From NCBI GenBank assembly GCA_016192135.1, contig JACPUR010000040.1, forward strand, positions 67,771 to 117,589: 49,819 bases of DNA, written 5' to 3'. This document shows positions 6,482 to 14,504 of this stretch, piece by piece. Every line of letters begins with the position of its first letter. Position 1 is the stretch's first letter. The translations under genes and the position numbers were made by a program. The DNA is from Candidatus Tectomicrobia bacterium. Its GTDB lineage: Bacteria; UBA8248. Below the pieces are notes generated by a model. That model ran no database searches and was not told the DNA's origin. It saw nothing but the letters and a program-made list of their open reading frames with translations.

Positions 6482-8872
6482 ATGGAGGAGCCAGGCGGCG
6501 CTTACCGGATCGTGAAGTCGGGCTGCTTCCTCTGCCACGGCGGGTGCGGGATCATCGTCCACGTCCGGGGGGGCCGGGCCATCCGGGTGGAGGGGGACCC
6601 GGATCATCCCAACAGCCGGGGCTACTTGTGCGTGAAGGGCCAGGCCGGGATCGAGCTCCTCTACCACAAGGAGCGCCTCCTCCACCCCCTGAGGCGGGCC
6701 GGGGCGCGCGGCGAGGGAAAGTGGGAGCGCATCTCCTGGGACGAGGCCCTCGACACCTGCGCGGCGGAGCTCCAGAAGGTCATCGACCGGCACGGCCCGC
6801 TCGCCGTCACCGGCGGGGACGGCACCAAGGCGGACGAGGTGGCCTGGATCGTCGATCTCTTCCTCCTCAACCTGGGCAGCACCAACCGCACCGGGCCGGG
6901 CCGCGCCCAGTGCATGCTCCCCCGCCGGGCCGCCTCGAACGCCACCTTCGGGAACTACTACTCCCCCGACTACGAGGGCGACCCCAAGCTCATCGTGCTC
7001 TGGGGCGACCAGCCCGAGATCACGAATCACAACTCCATCCTCGGCTACAAGATGATCGAGAAAAGCCGGCAAGGGGCCAAGCTCATCGTCATCGACCCCC
7101 GCCGCACCGCCGCCGCCCGGCGGGCGGACATCTGGCTTCCCATCCGCCCCGGGACCGACGCGGCCCTCGCCCTCAGCATGATGCACGTCATGATCGAGGA
7201 GAACCTCTACGACCGCGAGTTCGTCGAGAAGTGGACGAACGCGCCCCTCCTGGTGGATGTGCAGAGCGGCGACCTCCTCCGCGGCGCGGGAGGCGGTTAT
7301 CTGGCCTGGGACAAGGAGAAGCTCCTCGCCGTGCCGGGCGATTTGCCGGGCGCCCAGCCCGCCCTGTGCGGCGCCTTCGACGTCGGGGGCCGGGTCTGCA
7401 AGACCGTGTGGCAGCTCCTGAAGGAGCGCTGCGCCGAGTACACGCCCCCCAAGGCCGCCGCCATCACCTGGCTCGATCCCGGCGACATCGTCCGGGCTGC
7501 CCGGCTCTACGCGGCGACCAAGCCGGCCGCGCTCGCGTGGGGCGTCGGGCTCGACATGTGCGTCAACGCCCACCAGAACGGCCGGGCCTGCACCCTCCTC
7601 GAATGCCTCACCGGCAACGTGGACGTCCCGGGCGGCAACATGCACCCTGTTCCCTCGCACAAGGGCTGCCGCACCTTCACCGACGCCTTCGGCGAGACCC
7701 TCCCCCGGGAGGCCTACGTCAAACAGCTCGGCGCGGAGCGCTTCCGGCTCTGCGCGGGGCCCACCACCATGCGCTACGCGAACAACCCGGCCGTCCTCAA
7801 GGCCATCCTGACCGGGGAGCCCTACCCGGTCCGCGCCTGGGTGGCCGTCGGCGGCAACCCCCTCCTCACCTGGAGCAACGCCAAGGAGGTCTACCGCGCC
7901 CTGATGAAGCTCGACTTCTTCATGGGGGTGGACCTCTTCATGAACCCCTCGCTCCAGCTCGCGGACATCGTGCTCCCGGCGCCCACGCACTTCGAGAAGG
8001 AGCGCCTGATGGAGACGCACGGGTACGGGCCCTTCGGCAACGTGCGCTGCGTGAGGGCGGTGGAGCCCCTGGGCGAGGTGCGGGACGAGTTCGAGGTGTG
8101 CGGGGACATCCTCCGGCGGATGGGCATGGACCGGAACTGGCCCTGGCGCACCGTGGTGGACTTCTACGACGAGCGGCTGCGCGAGGCGGGGATGACCTGG
8201 CGCGAGGCGGTGGAGGCGGGCGGCGCCTTCGACCGCGTCGCCTACCGCAAGCACGAGACCGGGCACTACCGCCAGGGAGGGGGCTTCCCCACCGCGACCG
8301 GGAAGGCCGAGCTCTGGAGCACCGTCTGGCGCCGGAACGGCTACGACCCGCTCCCGGACTACACCGAGGTGCCCGAGAGCCCCTACAGCGACCCCGGGCT
8401 CATGGAAAAATATCCCTTCGTCGTCATCACGGGAGGCCGGCTGCCCGGCTACTTCCACTCCCAGCAGCGCCAGGTCGAGACGCTCCGCCGCCTCCACCCC
8501 GACCCCCAGACTCAGATTCACCCGGAGGCGGCGGCCCGGCTCGGGATCCGGAACGGCGACTGGGTGTGCGTCGAGTCCCCGCGCGGCCGGTGCGTCCAGC
8601 GCGCCCGGCTCTTCGCCGGCATGGATCCGCGCCTCGTCCACGTCGAGCACGGCTGGTGGTTCCCCGAGGAGGAGGGGGCCGTGCCCCACCTCTACGGGGC
8701 CTTCCGCTCGAACGCGAACACCCTCACCCCGAACGCCGACCCCTTCCTCGACCCCGCCTTCGGGGGCTACACCCTGCGCGGCTTCGCGGGCCGGGTCTAC
8801 AAGGTGAGCGAGGAGGAGGCCCAGCGCATCGGCTGGGAGGAGGCCCTCGAGGCGCGGATGGGGGTTTCCTGA
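6482..8872 (+). CDS. Molybdopterin-dependent oxidoreductase, DMSO-reductase superfamily
   Basis: A 796-residue catalytic subunit. The N-terminus carries a [4Fe-4S] site, GCFLCHGGCG (CxxCxxxC near residues 15-22) plus the fourth Cys in RGYLCVKGQAG. Molybdopterin-guanine-dinucleotide regions follow: VTGGDGTKADE, LIVLWGDQPEITNHNS, KLIVIDPRRTAAARRADIWLPIRPGTDAAL, VAVGGNPLLTWSN, LADIVLPAPTHFEKE and a C-terminal cap domain (TQIHPEAAARLGIRNGDWVCVES). Cys in GRAQCMLPRR is a possible Mo ligand. There is no twin-arginine signal, so the enzyme should be cytoplasmic. No electron-transfer or membrane subunit adjoins it, and the substrate cannot be inferred. The start is ATG 6482 after GGAGGGGGCGGGAG. Two paralogous methyltransferases flank it. 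Confidence 0.85.
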   Translation: MEEPGGAYRIVKSGCFLCHGGCGIIVHVRGGRAIRVEGDPDHPNSRGYLCVKGQAGIELLYHKERLLHPLRRAGARGEGKWERISWDEALDTCAAELQKVIDRHGPLAVTGGDGTKADEVAWIVDLFLLNLGSTNRTGPGRAQCMLPRRAASNATFGNYYSPDYEGDPKLIVLWGDQPEITNHNSILGYKMIEKSRQGAKLIVIDPRRTAAARRADIWLPIRPGTDAALALSMMHVMIEENLYDREFVEKWTNAPLLVDVQSGDLLRGAGGGYLAWDKEKLLAVPGDLPGAQPALCGAFDVGGRVCKTVWQLLKERCAEYTPPKAAAITWLDPGDIVRAARLYAATKPAALAWGVGLDMCVNAHQNGRACTLLECLTGNVDVPGGNMHPVPSHKGCRTFTDAFGETLPREAYVKQLGAERFRLCAGPTTMRYANNPAVLKAILTGEPYPVRAWVAVGGNPLLTWSNAKEVYRALMKLDFFMGVDLFMNPSLQLADIVLPAPTHFEKERLMETHGYGPFGNVRCVRAVEPLGEVRDEFEVCGDILRRMGMDRNWPWRTVVDFYDERLREAGMTWREAVEAGGAFDRVAYRKHETGHYRQGGGFPTATGKAELWSTVWRRNGYDPLPDYTEVPESPYSDPGLMEKYPFVVITGGRLPGYFHSQQRQVETLRRLHPDPQTQIHPEAAARLGIRNGDWVCVESPRGRCVQRARLFAGMDPRLVHVEHGWWFPEEEGAVPHLYGAFRSNANTLTPNADPFLDPAFGGYTLRGFAGRVYKVSEEEAQRIGWEEALEARMGVS

Positions 8873-8884
8873 GCGGGAAGAGGC

Positions 8885-9637
8885 CTACCGGCCCGGCACG
8901 TGCAAGAGGCGGGTTCCTTTCTTTAGGAACATGCAGGCCAGATAGAAGGCCAGGCTGAACCCGAAGAACGCCCTCCATTCCGGCTCGAACGTGAAGCGCC
9001 CCTCCAGAATGGTGTCGCCGACAACCTCGAAGGCCGTCATGATGGCGGCTACGGCGAAGAAGCTCGTGTATTCGCGCCGCAGGATGGTGCGCCACGAGAA
9101 GGAAAGCGCCGGCCTCCGCCAAGCCCGGAAGCGCGGGACGATGGCCGGCGTGCGGTCCGCCCACCTAAGGTAGCTCTCGCCGAACTTCCCGTGGAGGAAT
9201 TCCTCCTCCCGCATGATGATCCGCTCGTAATAGAGAAAGAACGTGAGCACATAGAGGGTTTGGACCACGAAGGAGTGCAGGAACAGAAGCACCCCAAAAC
9301 CCATCAGGAAGTTTCCGAGATAGAGGGGATTGCGGCAAAGGGAGTACATGCCGGCCGTGTTAAGCTCCGCGGCTTTCTGCCCGCTGGTGATGCGGCCGGA
9401 GGTCCCCCGCGGGGCGTACCCCGCCACGAGCCCCCGGACCGCCAATCCACAGAACGCGATGGCGAAACACATTCCCTCAAGGATTTCGTCCAGGAGGGGC
9501 GAATCCAGCGGAAAGCGAAACGACAGGAGGTCCGCCGCGACGGGAGGCACCAGCAGGAGAGGAATGTAGCTCCTCCACCGGAATAGCCAGTCCCCCTGGC
9601 GCGCCAAGCTATCCCGGAGCAATCTCGGACTCCTCAT
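8885..9637 (-). CDS. ICMT/PEMT-like membrane methyltransferase (paralogue 2)
   Basis: About 250 residues, aligned along its length with the protein at 5508-6287. It shares the LARQG-x-x-x-x-RWR N-terminus, GMYSLCRNPLYLGNFLMGFG, LYYERIIMREEEFLHGKFGESYLRWADRTPAIVPR and a C-terminal membrane pair. Functionally it should be a SAM-dependent membrane methyltransferase of unknown substrate. I chose the start at MRSPRLLRDSL because it aligns with the paralogue; ATG 9655 is possible. It is convergent with the molybdopterin oxidoreductase, whose stop is only a dozen bases away. Confidence 0.72.
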   Translation of the reverse strand: MRSPRLLRDSLARQGDWLFRWRSYIPLLLVPPVAADLLSFRFPLDSPLLDEILEGMCFAIAFCGLAVRGLVAGYAPRGTSGRITSGQKAAELNTAGMYSLCRNPLYLGNFLMGFGVLLFLHSFVVQTLYVLTFFLYYERIIMREEEFLHGKFGESYLRWADRTPAIVPRFRAWRRPALSFSWRTILRREYTSFFAVAAIMTAFEVVGDTILEGRFTFEPEWRAFFGFSLAFYLACMFLKKGTRLLHVPGR

Positions 9638-9787
9638 GGCGGCATCTCTGCCCATCGCCCGGAAACGGATTATACGTCCGATCTCCTCATTCCCTGGATT
9701 TTTCGCGCTGGCGCTCAGAACCAAAACGGAGCCATCCCCGGGCCGGGCCCGGAGAACCGCGTCCGGGGCGGCATTCGGGGCGGCCCC

Positions 9788-10621
9788 CTACTCCTTCAGG
9801 CCGCTCAGGGCGATGCCGCGCACGAAGGCGCGCTGGAAGAGCAGGAAGACGAGCGCGGTGGGGATCATGCCTATCACCGCCGCCGCCATGATCTCGTGGT
9901 AGGCGGCCGAGTCGATGCCCTCCATCTGGGCGAGGCCCAGGGGGAAGGTCTTGAGGGTGTCCCGGGCGGCCACGATGAAGGGCCACAGGAACTGGTCCCA
10001 GTTGTCGCGGAAGGTGAGCAGCGCCAGCGCGCCCAGCGCCGGCTTGCAGTTGGGCAGGATGATGCGCCAGAAGATGCCGAACTCGCCGCAGCCGTCGAGG
10101 CGGGCGGCCTCGATGAGGGACTCCGGCAGGTCCTTGATGTACTGGCGCATGAGGAAGATGCCGAAGGCGTCCACCGCCAGGGGGACGATGAGCCCGCCGT
10201 AGTTGTTCACCAGGCCGAACTGGCGCGCCACGAGGTAGGTGGGGACCAGGATGATCTCGAGCGGCAGCATCATGGTGCTCAGGATGAGGCGGAAGCTCGC
10301 CTCCCGGTAGGGGAAGCGGAACTTCGCCAGGCCGTAGCCCGCCATGCTGCAGAAGACGAGGTTGCCCGCCATCACCGCCAGGGCCACCACCGCGCTGTTG
10401 TAAAAGTAGGTGCCGAAGGCCCCGTGGGAGAGAGCGTTCGGGTAGTTCTGCCACTGGGGCACCTCCGGCAGCCATGCGACCGGGAGATTGAAGACCTCGC
10501 TCCCGGTCTTGAGGGAGGAGCTGAACATCCAGAAGTAGGGCAGGAGCATGAGCCCGACCCCCGCCACCGTCAGGAGGGTCAGGAGCTTTCCGCCCCAGCG
10601 CAGCGCCGCCTTCTTGCTCAT
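9788..10621 (-). CDS. Sugar-type ABC transporter permease (MalG-like)
   Basis: A 277-residue inner-membrane permease with six predicted helices. The EAA loop reads EAARLDGCGEFGIFWRIILPNCKPALG (EAA-x3-G-x9-I-x-LP), which contacts the ATPase. It ends with FVRGIALSGLKE, a very typical MalG-family tail. It starts at ATG 10621, overlapping the stop of the companion permease by four bases (ATGA). Together with the binding protein at 11591-12871 and the ATPase at 13245-14342 it makes a complete carbohydrate-uptake type 1 importer; the sugar or polyol is not identifiable. Confidence 0.88.
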   Translation of the reverse strand: MSKKAALRWGGKLLTLLTVAGVGLMLLPYFWMFSSSLKTGSEVFNLPVAWLPEVPQWQNYPNALSHGAFGTYFYNSAVVALAVMAGNLVFCSMAGYGLAKFRFPYREASFRLILSTMMLPLEIILVPTYLVARQFGLVNNYGGLIVPLAVDAFGIFLMRQYIKDLPESLIEAARLDGCGEFGIFWRIILPNCKPALGALALLTFRDNWDQFLWPFIVAARDTLKTFPLGLAQMEGIDSAAYHEIMAAAVIGMIPTALVFLLFQRAFVRGIALSGLKE

Positions 10622-11577
10622 TCCACTCCCCCCCGGCGCAGGAGCCTGAGCTGGATGAGCGTCAGGCCGAAGACGAAGGCGAAGAGCACCATCGAGGCGG
10701 CGGCGGCCTCCCCCATCCGGTAGTAGGCGAACCCGGTGTCGTAGATGAAGTAGGGCAGCACCCGGGTGGTGCCGTTGGGGCCGCCCTCGGTCATCACCAG
10801 GGGGTTCAGGAAGACCTTCACCGCCGAGAGGAGGGACATCACCATCACGAAGAGGATGGTGGGCATGAGGAGCGGGAGGGTCACGTGGATGAAGCGCTGG
10901 AAGGGCCCCGCGCCGTCGATGGAGGCGGCCTCGTAGTACTCCTTGGGGATGGACTGGAGCCCGGCGAGGTAGATGACCCCGAAGAGCGGGATGCCGCGCC
11001 AGACGCCGATGGCGATGAGGGCGGGCAGCGCCGTCTCCTCGGTGGAGAGCCAGTTGACGCGGCCGATCCCGATGTAGCCGAGCAGGGTGTTCACGAGGCC
11101 GAGCGGGTTGTACATAAACTTCCACACCATGGCCACCACGATCTGGGACATCGCGATCGGGAAGAAATAGGCCAGGCGGATGAGGGAGCGGCCGGGCATC
11201 TGGCGGTTCAGCAGGAGGGCCAGGCCCAGCGCGAGGAACCACTCGGGGATGGAGACCCCGAACATGTACTTGGCCGAGACCCAGAAGGACTGGTGGAAGA
11301 GGGGGTTCTCCCAGATGGCCCGGTAGTTCTCCAGTCCCGCGAAGGTGGGCGGGCTCATGAGGTCGTACCGGAAAAAGCTCAGCCGGGCCGCCTCGAGCAT
11401 CGGGTAAAGCTTGAAGGTGACGAGGTGCAGCAGGGCGGGCAGCACGAACAGGAAACCCGCCCACCGGAGGCGGGTCCGGAGGGTGAGCCTGCCCTCCCAG
11501 ACCCGCCCCCGACGGAGCCGATCGAGCCATTCGCCTCTCGGCCGGGCCGGTGCGGCCTGCGCCGGTGAATCCGCCAT
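10618..11577 (-). CDS. Sugar-type ABC transporter permease (MalF-like)
   Basis: A 319-residue permease with an arginine-rich N-terminal cytoplasmic stretch, then six helices starting WAGFLFVLPALLHLVTFKLY. The EAA loop is EAASIDGAGPFQRFIHVTLPLLMP. FFPIAMSQIVVAMVWKFMYNP and LSAVKVFLNPLVMTEGGPNGTT are family landmarks. It starts at ATG 11577, 13 bases after the binding-protein gene, and runs into the MalG-like gene with an ATGA overlap, so the three genes form one operon. Confidence 0.88.
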   Translation of the reverse strand: MADSPAQAAPARPRGEWLDRLRRGRVWEGRLTLRTRLRWAGFLFVLPALLHLVTFKLYPMLEAARLSFFRYDLMSPPTFAGLENYRAIWENPLFHQSFWVSAKYMFGVSIPEWFLALGLALLLNRQMPGRSLIRLAYFFPIAMSQIVVAMVWKFMYNPLGLVNTLLGYIGIGRVNWLSTEETALPALIAIGVWRGIPLFGVIYLAGLQSIPKEYYEAASIDGAGPFQRFIHVTLPLLMPTILFVMVMSLLSAVKVFLNPLVMTEGGPNGTTRVLPYFIYDTGFAYYRMGEAAAASMVLFAFVFGLTLIQLRLLRRGGVE

Positions 11578-11590
11578 CCGGAGGCTCCGC

Positions 11591-12871
11591 CTAGTTCCTG
11601 GCCAGCGCCCGGTCGATGTCCGTGCAGGCCTGGTCCAGGGACTTCTTCGGGTCCTCTTTCTTCAGCACCACGCGCTCCATCGCCCGGTGCATGGCGTCCG
11701 AGATCTCGATGAAGTGGGGCGAGCGCGTGACGAAGACGCCCGTCCTGATGTCGCCGACGAAGACGTCGAGGTAGCGGGTCTTCCGGGCCTCCTCCATCCC
11801 GGGCAGCTCGAGGAAGTTCGCGCTCGGGAAGGGATAGGAGGTCTTGTCGTACCACTGCTTGGGGTTGGTCATGACGTGCTTGATCAGGTCGTGCACCGCC
11901 TTCTGCTTCGCCTCGGAGATGTGGGGATTGATGGCGAGGGCGAAGCCGTACACGATGCTGACGGGCTTCTGGGGGTTCACCTGAGGGAAGGGCACCACCT
12001 TGATGTGCTCCATCACCTTGGGGCCGAACTGCGCCACGCTGCCCGCGTGGGTGATGAACATCGAGACCCGGCCCTTGGGCACGTCGTCGGCCGGGAGCGC
12101 GTTCGTGCCGACGCTCACGGTGGGGTCGGAGATCTTGTACTTGTGCGCGTACATGGAGCGCACCTGCATGGCCTTGACGCCCGCCGCGCTGTTGGCCGTG
12201 CACTTCTTGCCGGCGGCGTCCAGGATGCTCCCGCCGTGCTGGCGGATGAGGGCCTCCATGTACCACATGGTCCAGGCCGAGGAGTGCATGGCGAAGTCGA
12301 AGGCCTCGCGGGTGATGGTGCTGCCCTGGCGCTTCACGAGCTTCGGGCCGACCTTGGCGATGTCCTCCCACGTCCTTGGGTAGTCCTTGTCGGCGTCGAG
12401 CCCCGCCTCCTTGAAGTGGTTCTTGTTGATGTAGAGGCTGAAGACGGAGGCGATGGGCGGCACGGCGTAGAGCTTGCCCTCGTGGATGTAGCCGTCGAGC
12501 GAGCCCGGCAGGAAGGCCTTCTTCATGTCCTCCAGGTCCTTGTAGCCCAGCCACTCCGGCCGGACGGGGGCGAGGACCTTCTTCGTCGTGAAGCTCGGGA
12601 GGAGCGTGTCGATGACCGTGAACATGTCGGCCGCGGACTTGGTGGAGAGCGCCGCGGAGAGCTTCTTGAAGTAGGGGGTCATCGCGAAGAACTCGTACTG
12701 CACTTGGCGGCCGGGGTTCTTCTTGTTCCACTCCGCCACCAGCTCCTTGGAGTAGTTGTTGTGGGGCGGGTTGCTGTGCTCCCACCAGGTGATGCTCTGC
12801 GCCTGGGCCGGGCCCGCGGCCAGCGCGAGCGCCGCCGCCGAGAACAGGCATGCCGTGAGGAACCGCCGCAT
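11591..12871 (-). CDS. ABC transporter extracellular solute-binding protein, family 1
   Basis: A 426-residue periplasmic binding protein. A signal peptide (MRRFLTACLFSAAALALAAGP, cleavage after AQA) precedes the mature part SITWWEHSN. It has the family-1 pattern: an alternating fold with WEDIAKVGPKLVKRQG, a Trp-rich ligand region (SSAWTMWYMEALIRQHGG) and the late GFALAINPHISEAKQKAVHDLI. It captures a sugar or related solute for the MalF/MalG-like permeases that follow. The start is ATG 12871 with GGAGGAGGAAAG upstream. The ATPase is transcribed divergently from the same 370-base gap. Confidence 0.88.
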   Translation of the reverse strand: MRRFLTACLFSAAALALAAGPAQAQSITWWEHSNPPHNNYSKELVAEWNKKNPGRQVQYEFFAMTPYFKKLSAALSTKSAADMFTVIDTLLPSFTTKKVLAPVRPEWLGYKDLEDMKKAFLPGSLDGYIHEGKLYAVPPIASVFSLYINKNHFKEAGLDADKDYPRTWEDIAKVGPKLVKRQGSTITREAFDFAMHSSAWTMWYMEALIRQHGGSILDAAGKKCTANSAAGVKAMQVRSMYAHKYKISDPTVSVGTNALPADDVPKGRVSMFITHAGSVAQFGPKVMEHIKVVPFPQVNPQKPVSIVYGFALAINPHISEAKQKAVHDLIKHVMTNPKQWYDKTSYPFPSANFLELPGMEEARKTRYLDVFVGDIRTGVFVTRSPHFIEISDAMHRAMERVVLKKEDPKKSLDQACTDIDRALARN

Positions 12872-13244
12872 GGACTTTCCTCCTCCTCCTGGACCAACCG
12901 GACCGAACGGCCCATCCCCCTGCTGCGGATGGGGCCGCGAAAGCACGTCGCCCGCGAAAGGGCCGCCGCCGGCGTGCGCCCCCGCACGCGGTTGATGACT
13001 GGGATGTGTGTGACGCGACGGGCGCATTATAGCGGTTCCGCGGCGCCCGGCAAGTTTCGGCCGCATTTCCGCGAGGCCTCATTTGCGCGATGCGCCGGTA
13101 ATGTGGACGGCGGACCGGCATGTGAGACAAAGGACGGCTTCCTCTTCTTTCTCCGGCGCCTCCCTCCTCCCTTGAACAACCGCGAAAAGTTGTCTAGGTT
13201 GTGCCGGTTCACGAATTTTTCGGGCGGAGGGCGAGGAGGCCCCG
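12872..13244 (+). other. Intergenic region between the divergent ABC-importer operons
   Basis: About 370 bases separate the binding-protein gene from the ATPase gene. I see one good promoter toward the ATPase (13172-13200), purine-rich ribosome-binding sites at each end and no convincing ORF, tRNA or repeat. Both importer transcripts start here, so an operator for a sugar-responsive regulator would be expected, but no clear inverted repeat was found. Confidence 0.5.
13172..13200 (+). promoter_or_regulatory. Candidate sigma-70 promoter of the ABC ATPase gene
   Basis: TTGAAC (13172-13177), an exactly 17-base spacer, then TAGGTT (13195-13200). It lies 44 bases upstream of the GTG start at 13245. 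The -35 matches five of six consensus positions and the -10 four of six. Confidence 0.5.
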
Positions 13245-14342
13245 GTGGGCGAGCTGGTCCTGGAAAGCTTGGGCAAGAAGTACGGCGAGGTGACCGCCGT
13301 CAAGGACGTGAGCCTCAGCATCCACGACGGCGAGTTCGTGGTGTTCCTGGGGCCCTCGGGCTGCGGGAAGACCACCACCCTGCGCATGATCGCCGGCCTC
13401 GAGGAGATCACGAGCGGCAGCATCCACCTCGACGGCCGCCGCCTGAACGACATCCTCCCCGGCGAGCGCGACATCGCCATGGTCTTCCAGAACTACGCCC
13501 TCTACCCCCACATGACCGTGTTCAAGAACATGGCCTTCGGCCTGAAGATGCGGAAGGTCCCCAAGGGGGAGATCGGCGAGCGCGTGGCGCGCGCGGCGGA
13601 CATCCTCGGCATCCAGCACTTGCTCCACCGCTACCCGCGCCAGCTCTCGGGCGGCCAGCGCCAGCGCGTGGCCGTGGGCCGGGCCATCGTGCGCGACCCC
13701 AGGGTCTTCCTCTTCGACGAGCCCCTCTCGAACCTCGACGCCAAGCTGCGCGTCCAGACCCGGGTCGAGCTCCTGAAGCTCCACCGCCAGCTCTCGGCCA
13801 CCTCGGTCTACGTGACCCACGACCAGGTGGAGGCCATGACGATGGGGGACCGCATCGTCGTCATGCTCGACGGCAGCGTCCAGCAGGTGGGCCCGCCGAT
13901 GGAGGTCTACCAGAACCCGGCCAACGTCTTCGTCGCGGGCTTCATCGGGAGCCCCGCGATGAACTTCCTGCCGGTGCGGGTGGCGCCGGAGGGAGGGGGG
14001 GACGGCCTCTGGCTGGAGGGGAAGGGCTTCCGGCTCCCCGCGCCCCCGGGGCGGGAGGCCCGGCTCGCGGCCCTGCGCGGCAAGGACCTCACCCTGGGCG
14101 TGCGCCCCGAGGACCTGCTCCTGCGCCCGGCGGGCCCCGAGGGGAACGTCCTGCGCGCCACGATCGAGATCGTCGAGGCGGTGGGCTCGGACATCTTCCT
14201 CGACCTGAACCTCGCGGGCCAGACCTTCACCGCCCGCGTCGAGGCCACCGCCGACGTGAAGGCGGGCCAGGAGGTCATCCTCCACCCCAACCCCGGCCGG
14301 GTCCACCTGTTCGACCCGGAGAGCGGGAAGAACCTGGGCTGA
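13245..14342 (+). CDS. ABC transporter ATP-binding protein (UgpC/MalK type)
   Basis: A 365-residue ATPase with Walker A GPSGCGKTTTLRMIAG, a Q-loop in MVFQNYALYPHMTV, the signature LSGGQRQRVAVGRAI, Walker B VFLFDEPLSNLDAKLR and a switch His in VYVTHDQVEAM. Residues after about 235 form the MalK-type regulatory OB-fold domain (FIGSPAMNFLPVRV, LTLGVRPEDLLL). It energises the MalF/MalG-like permeases encoded on the other strand. It starts at GTG 13245 after GCGAGGAGG. Its separation from the permease operon is common for shared CUT1 ATPases. Confidence 0.88.
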   Translation: MGELVLESLGKKYGEVTAVKDVSLSIHDGEFVVFLGPSGCGKTTTLRMIAGLEEITSGSIHLDGRRLNDILPGERDIAMVFQNYALYPHMTVFKNMAFGLKMRKVPKGEIGERVARAADILGIQHLLHRYPRQLSGGQRQRVAVGRAIVRDPRVFLFDEPLSNLDAKLRVQTRVELLKLHRQLSATSVYVTHDQVEAMTMGDRIVVMLDGSVQQVGPPMEVYQNPANVFVAGFIGSPAMNFLPVRVAPEGGGDGLWLEGKGFRLPAPPGREARLAALRGKDLTLGVRPEDLLLRPAGPEGNVLRATIEIVEAVGSDIFLDLNLAGQTFTARVEATADVKAGQEVILHPNPGRVHLFDPESGKNLG

Positions 14343-14371
14343 TTCGTTTCATTGGCAGCGAACGCGTTGGC

Positions 14372-14475
14372 TTGTCATTCTGAGCGACCGCAGGGAGCGA
14401 AGAATCTCGGTTTTCATCCCACAAACAACAAAGCAACTGCCGAACCGAGATGCTTCGCTTCGCTCAGCATGACAA
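14372..14475. repeat. Short palindromic (MITE/REP-like) element, copy 1
   Basis: A roughly 104-base element starting TTGTCATTCTGAGCGACC and ending CGCTTCGCTCAGCATGACAA. The two ends are imperfect inverted repeats of about 35 bases. The unpaired centre is AT-rich (ACAAACAACAAAGC). A second, more diverged copy lies at 21897-21981. There is no transposase, so it would be mobilised in trans or act as a structured intergenic repeat. It sits between the convergent ATPase and amidase genes. Confidence 0.75.
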
Positions 14476-14504
14476 CCATCGGATGTTCAGCAAATTCTCA
14501 TCCC

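Noticed and set aside
6218-8689. An 823-residue minus-strand frame opposite the molybdopterin oxidoreductase, and similar long antisense frames elsewhere
   Set aside because: Low-complexity Gly/Ala/Pro/Arg-rich shadow frames are expected in high-GC DNA; the sense-strand genes carry recognisable motifs.
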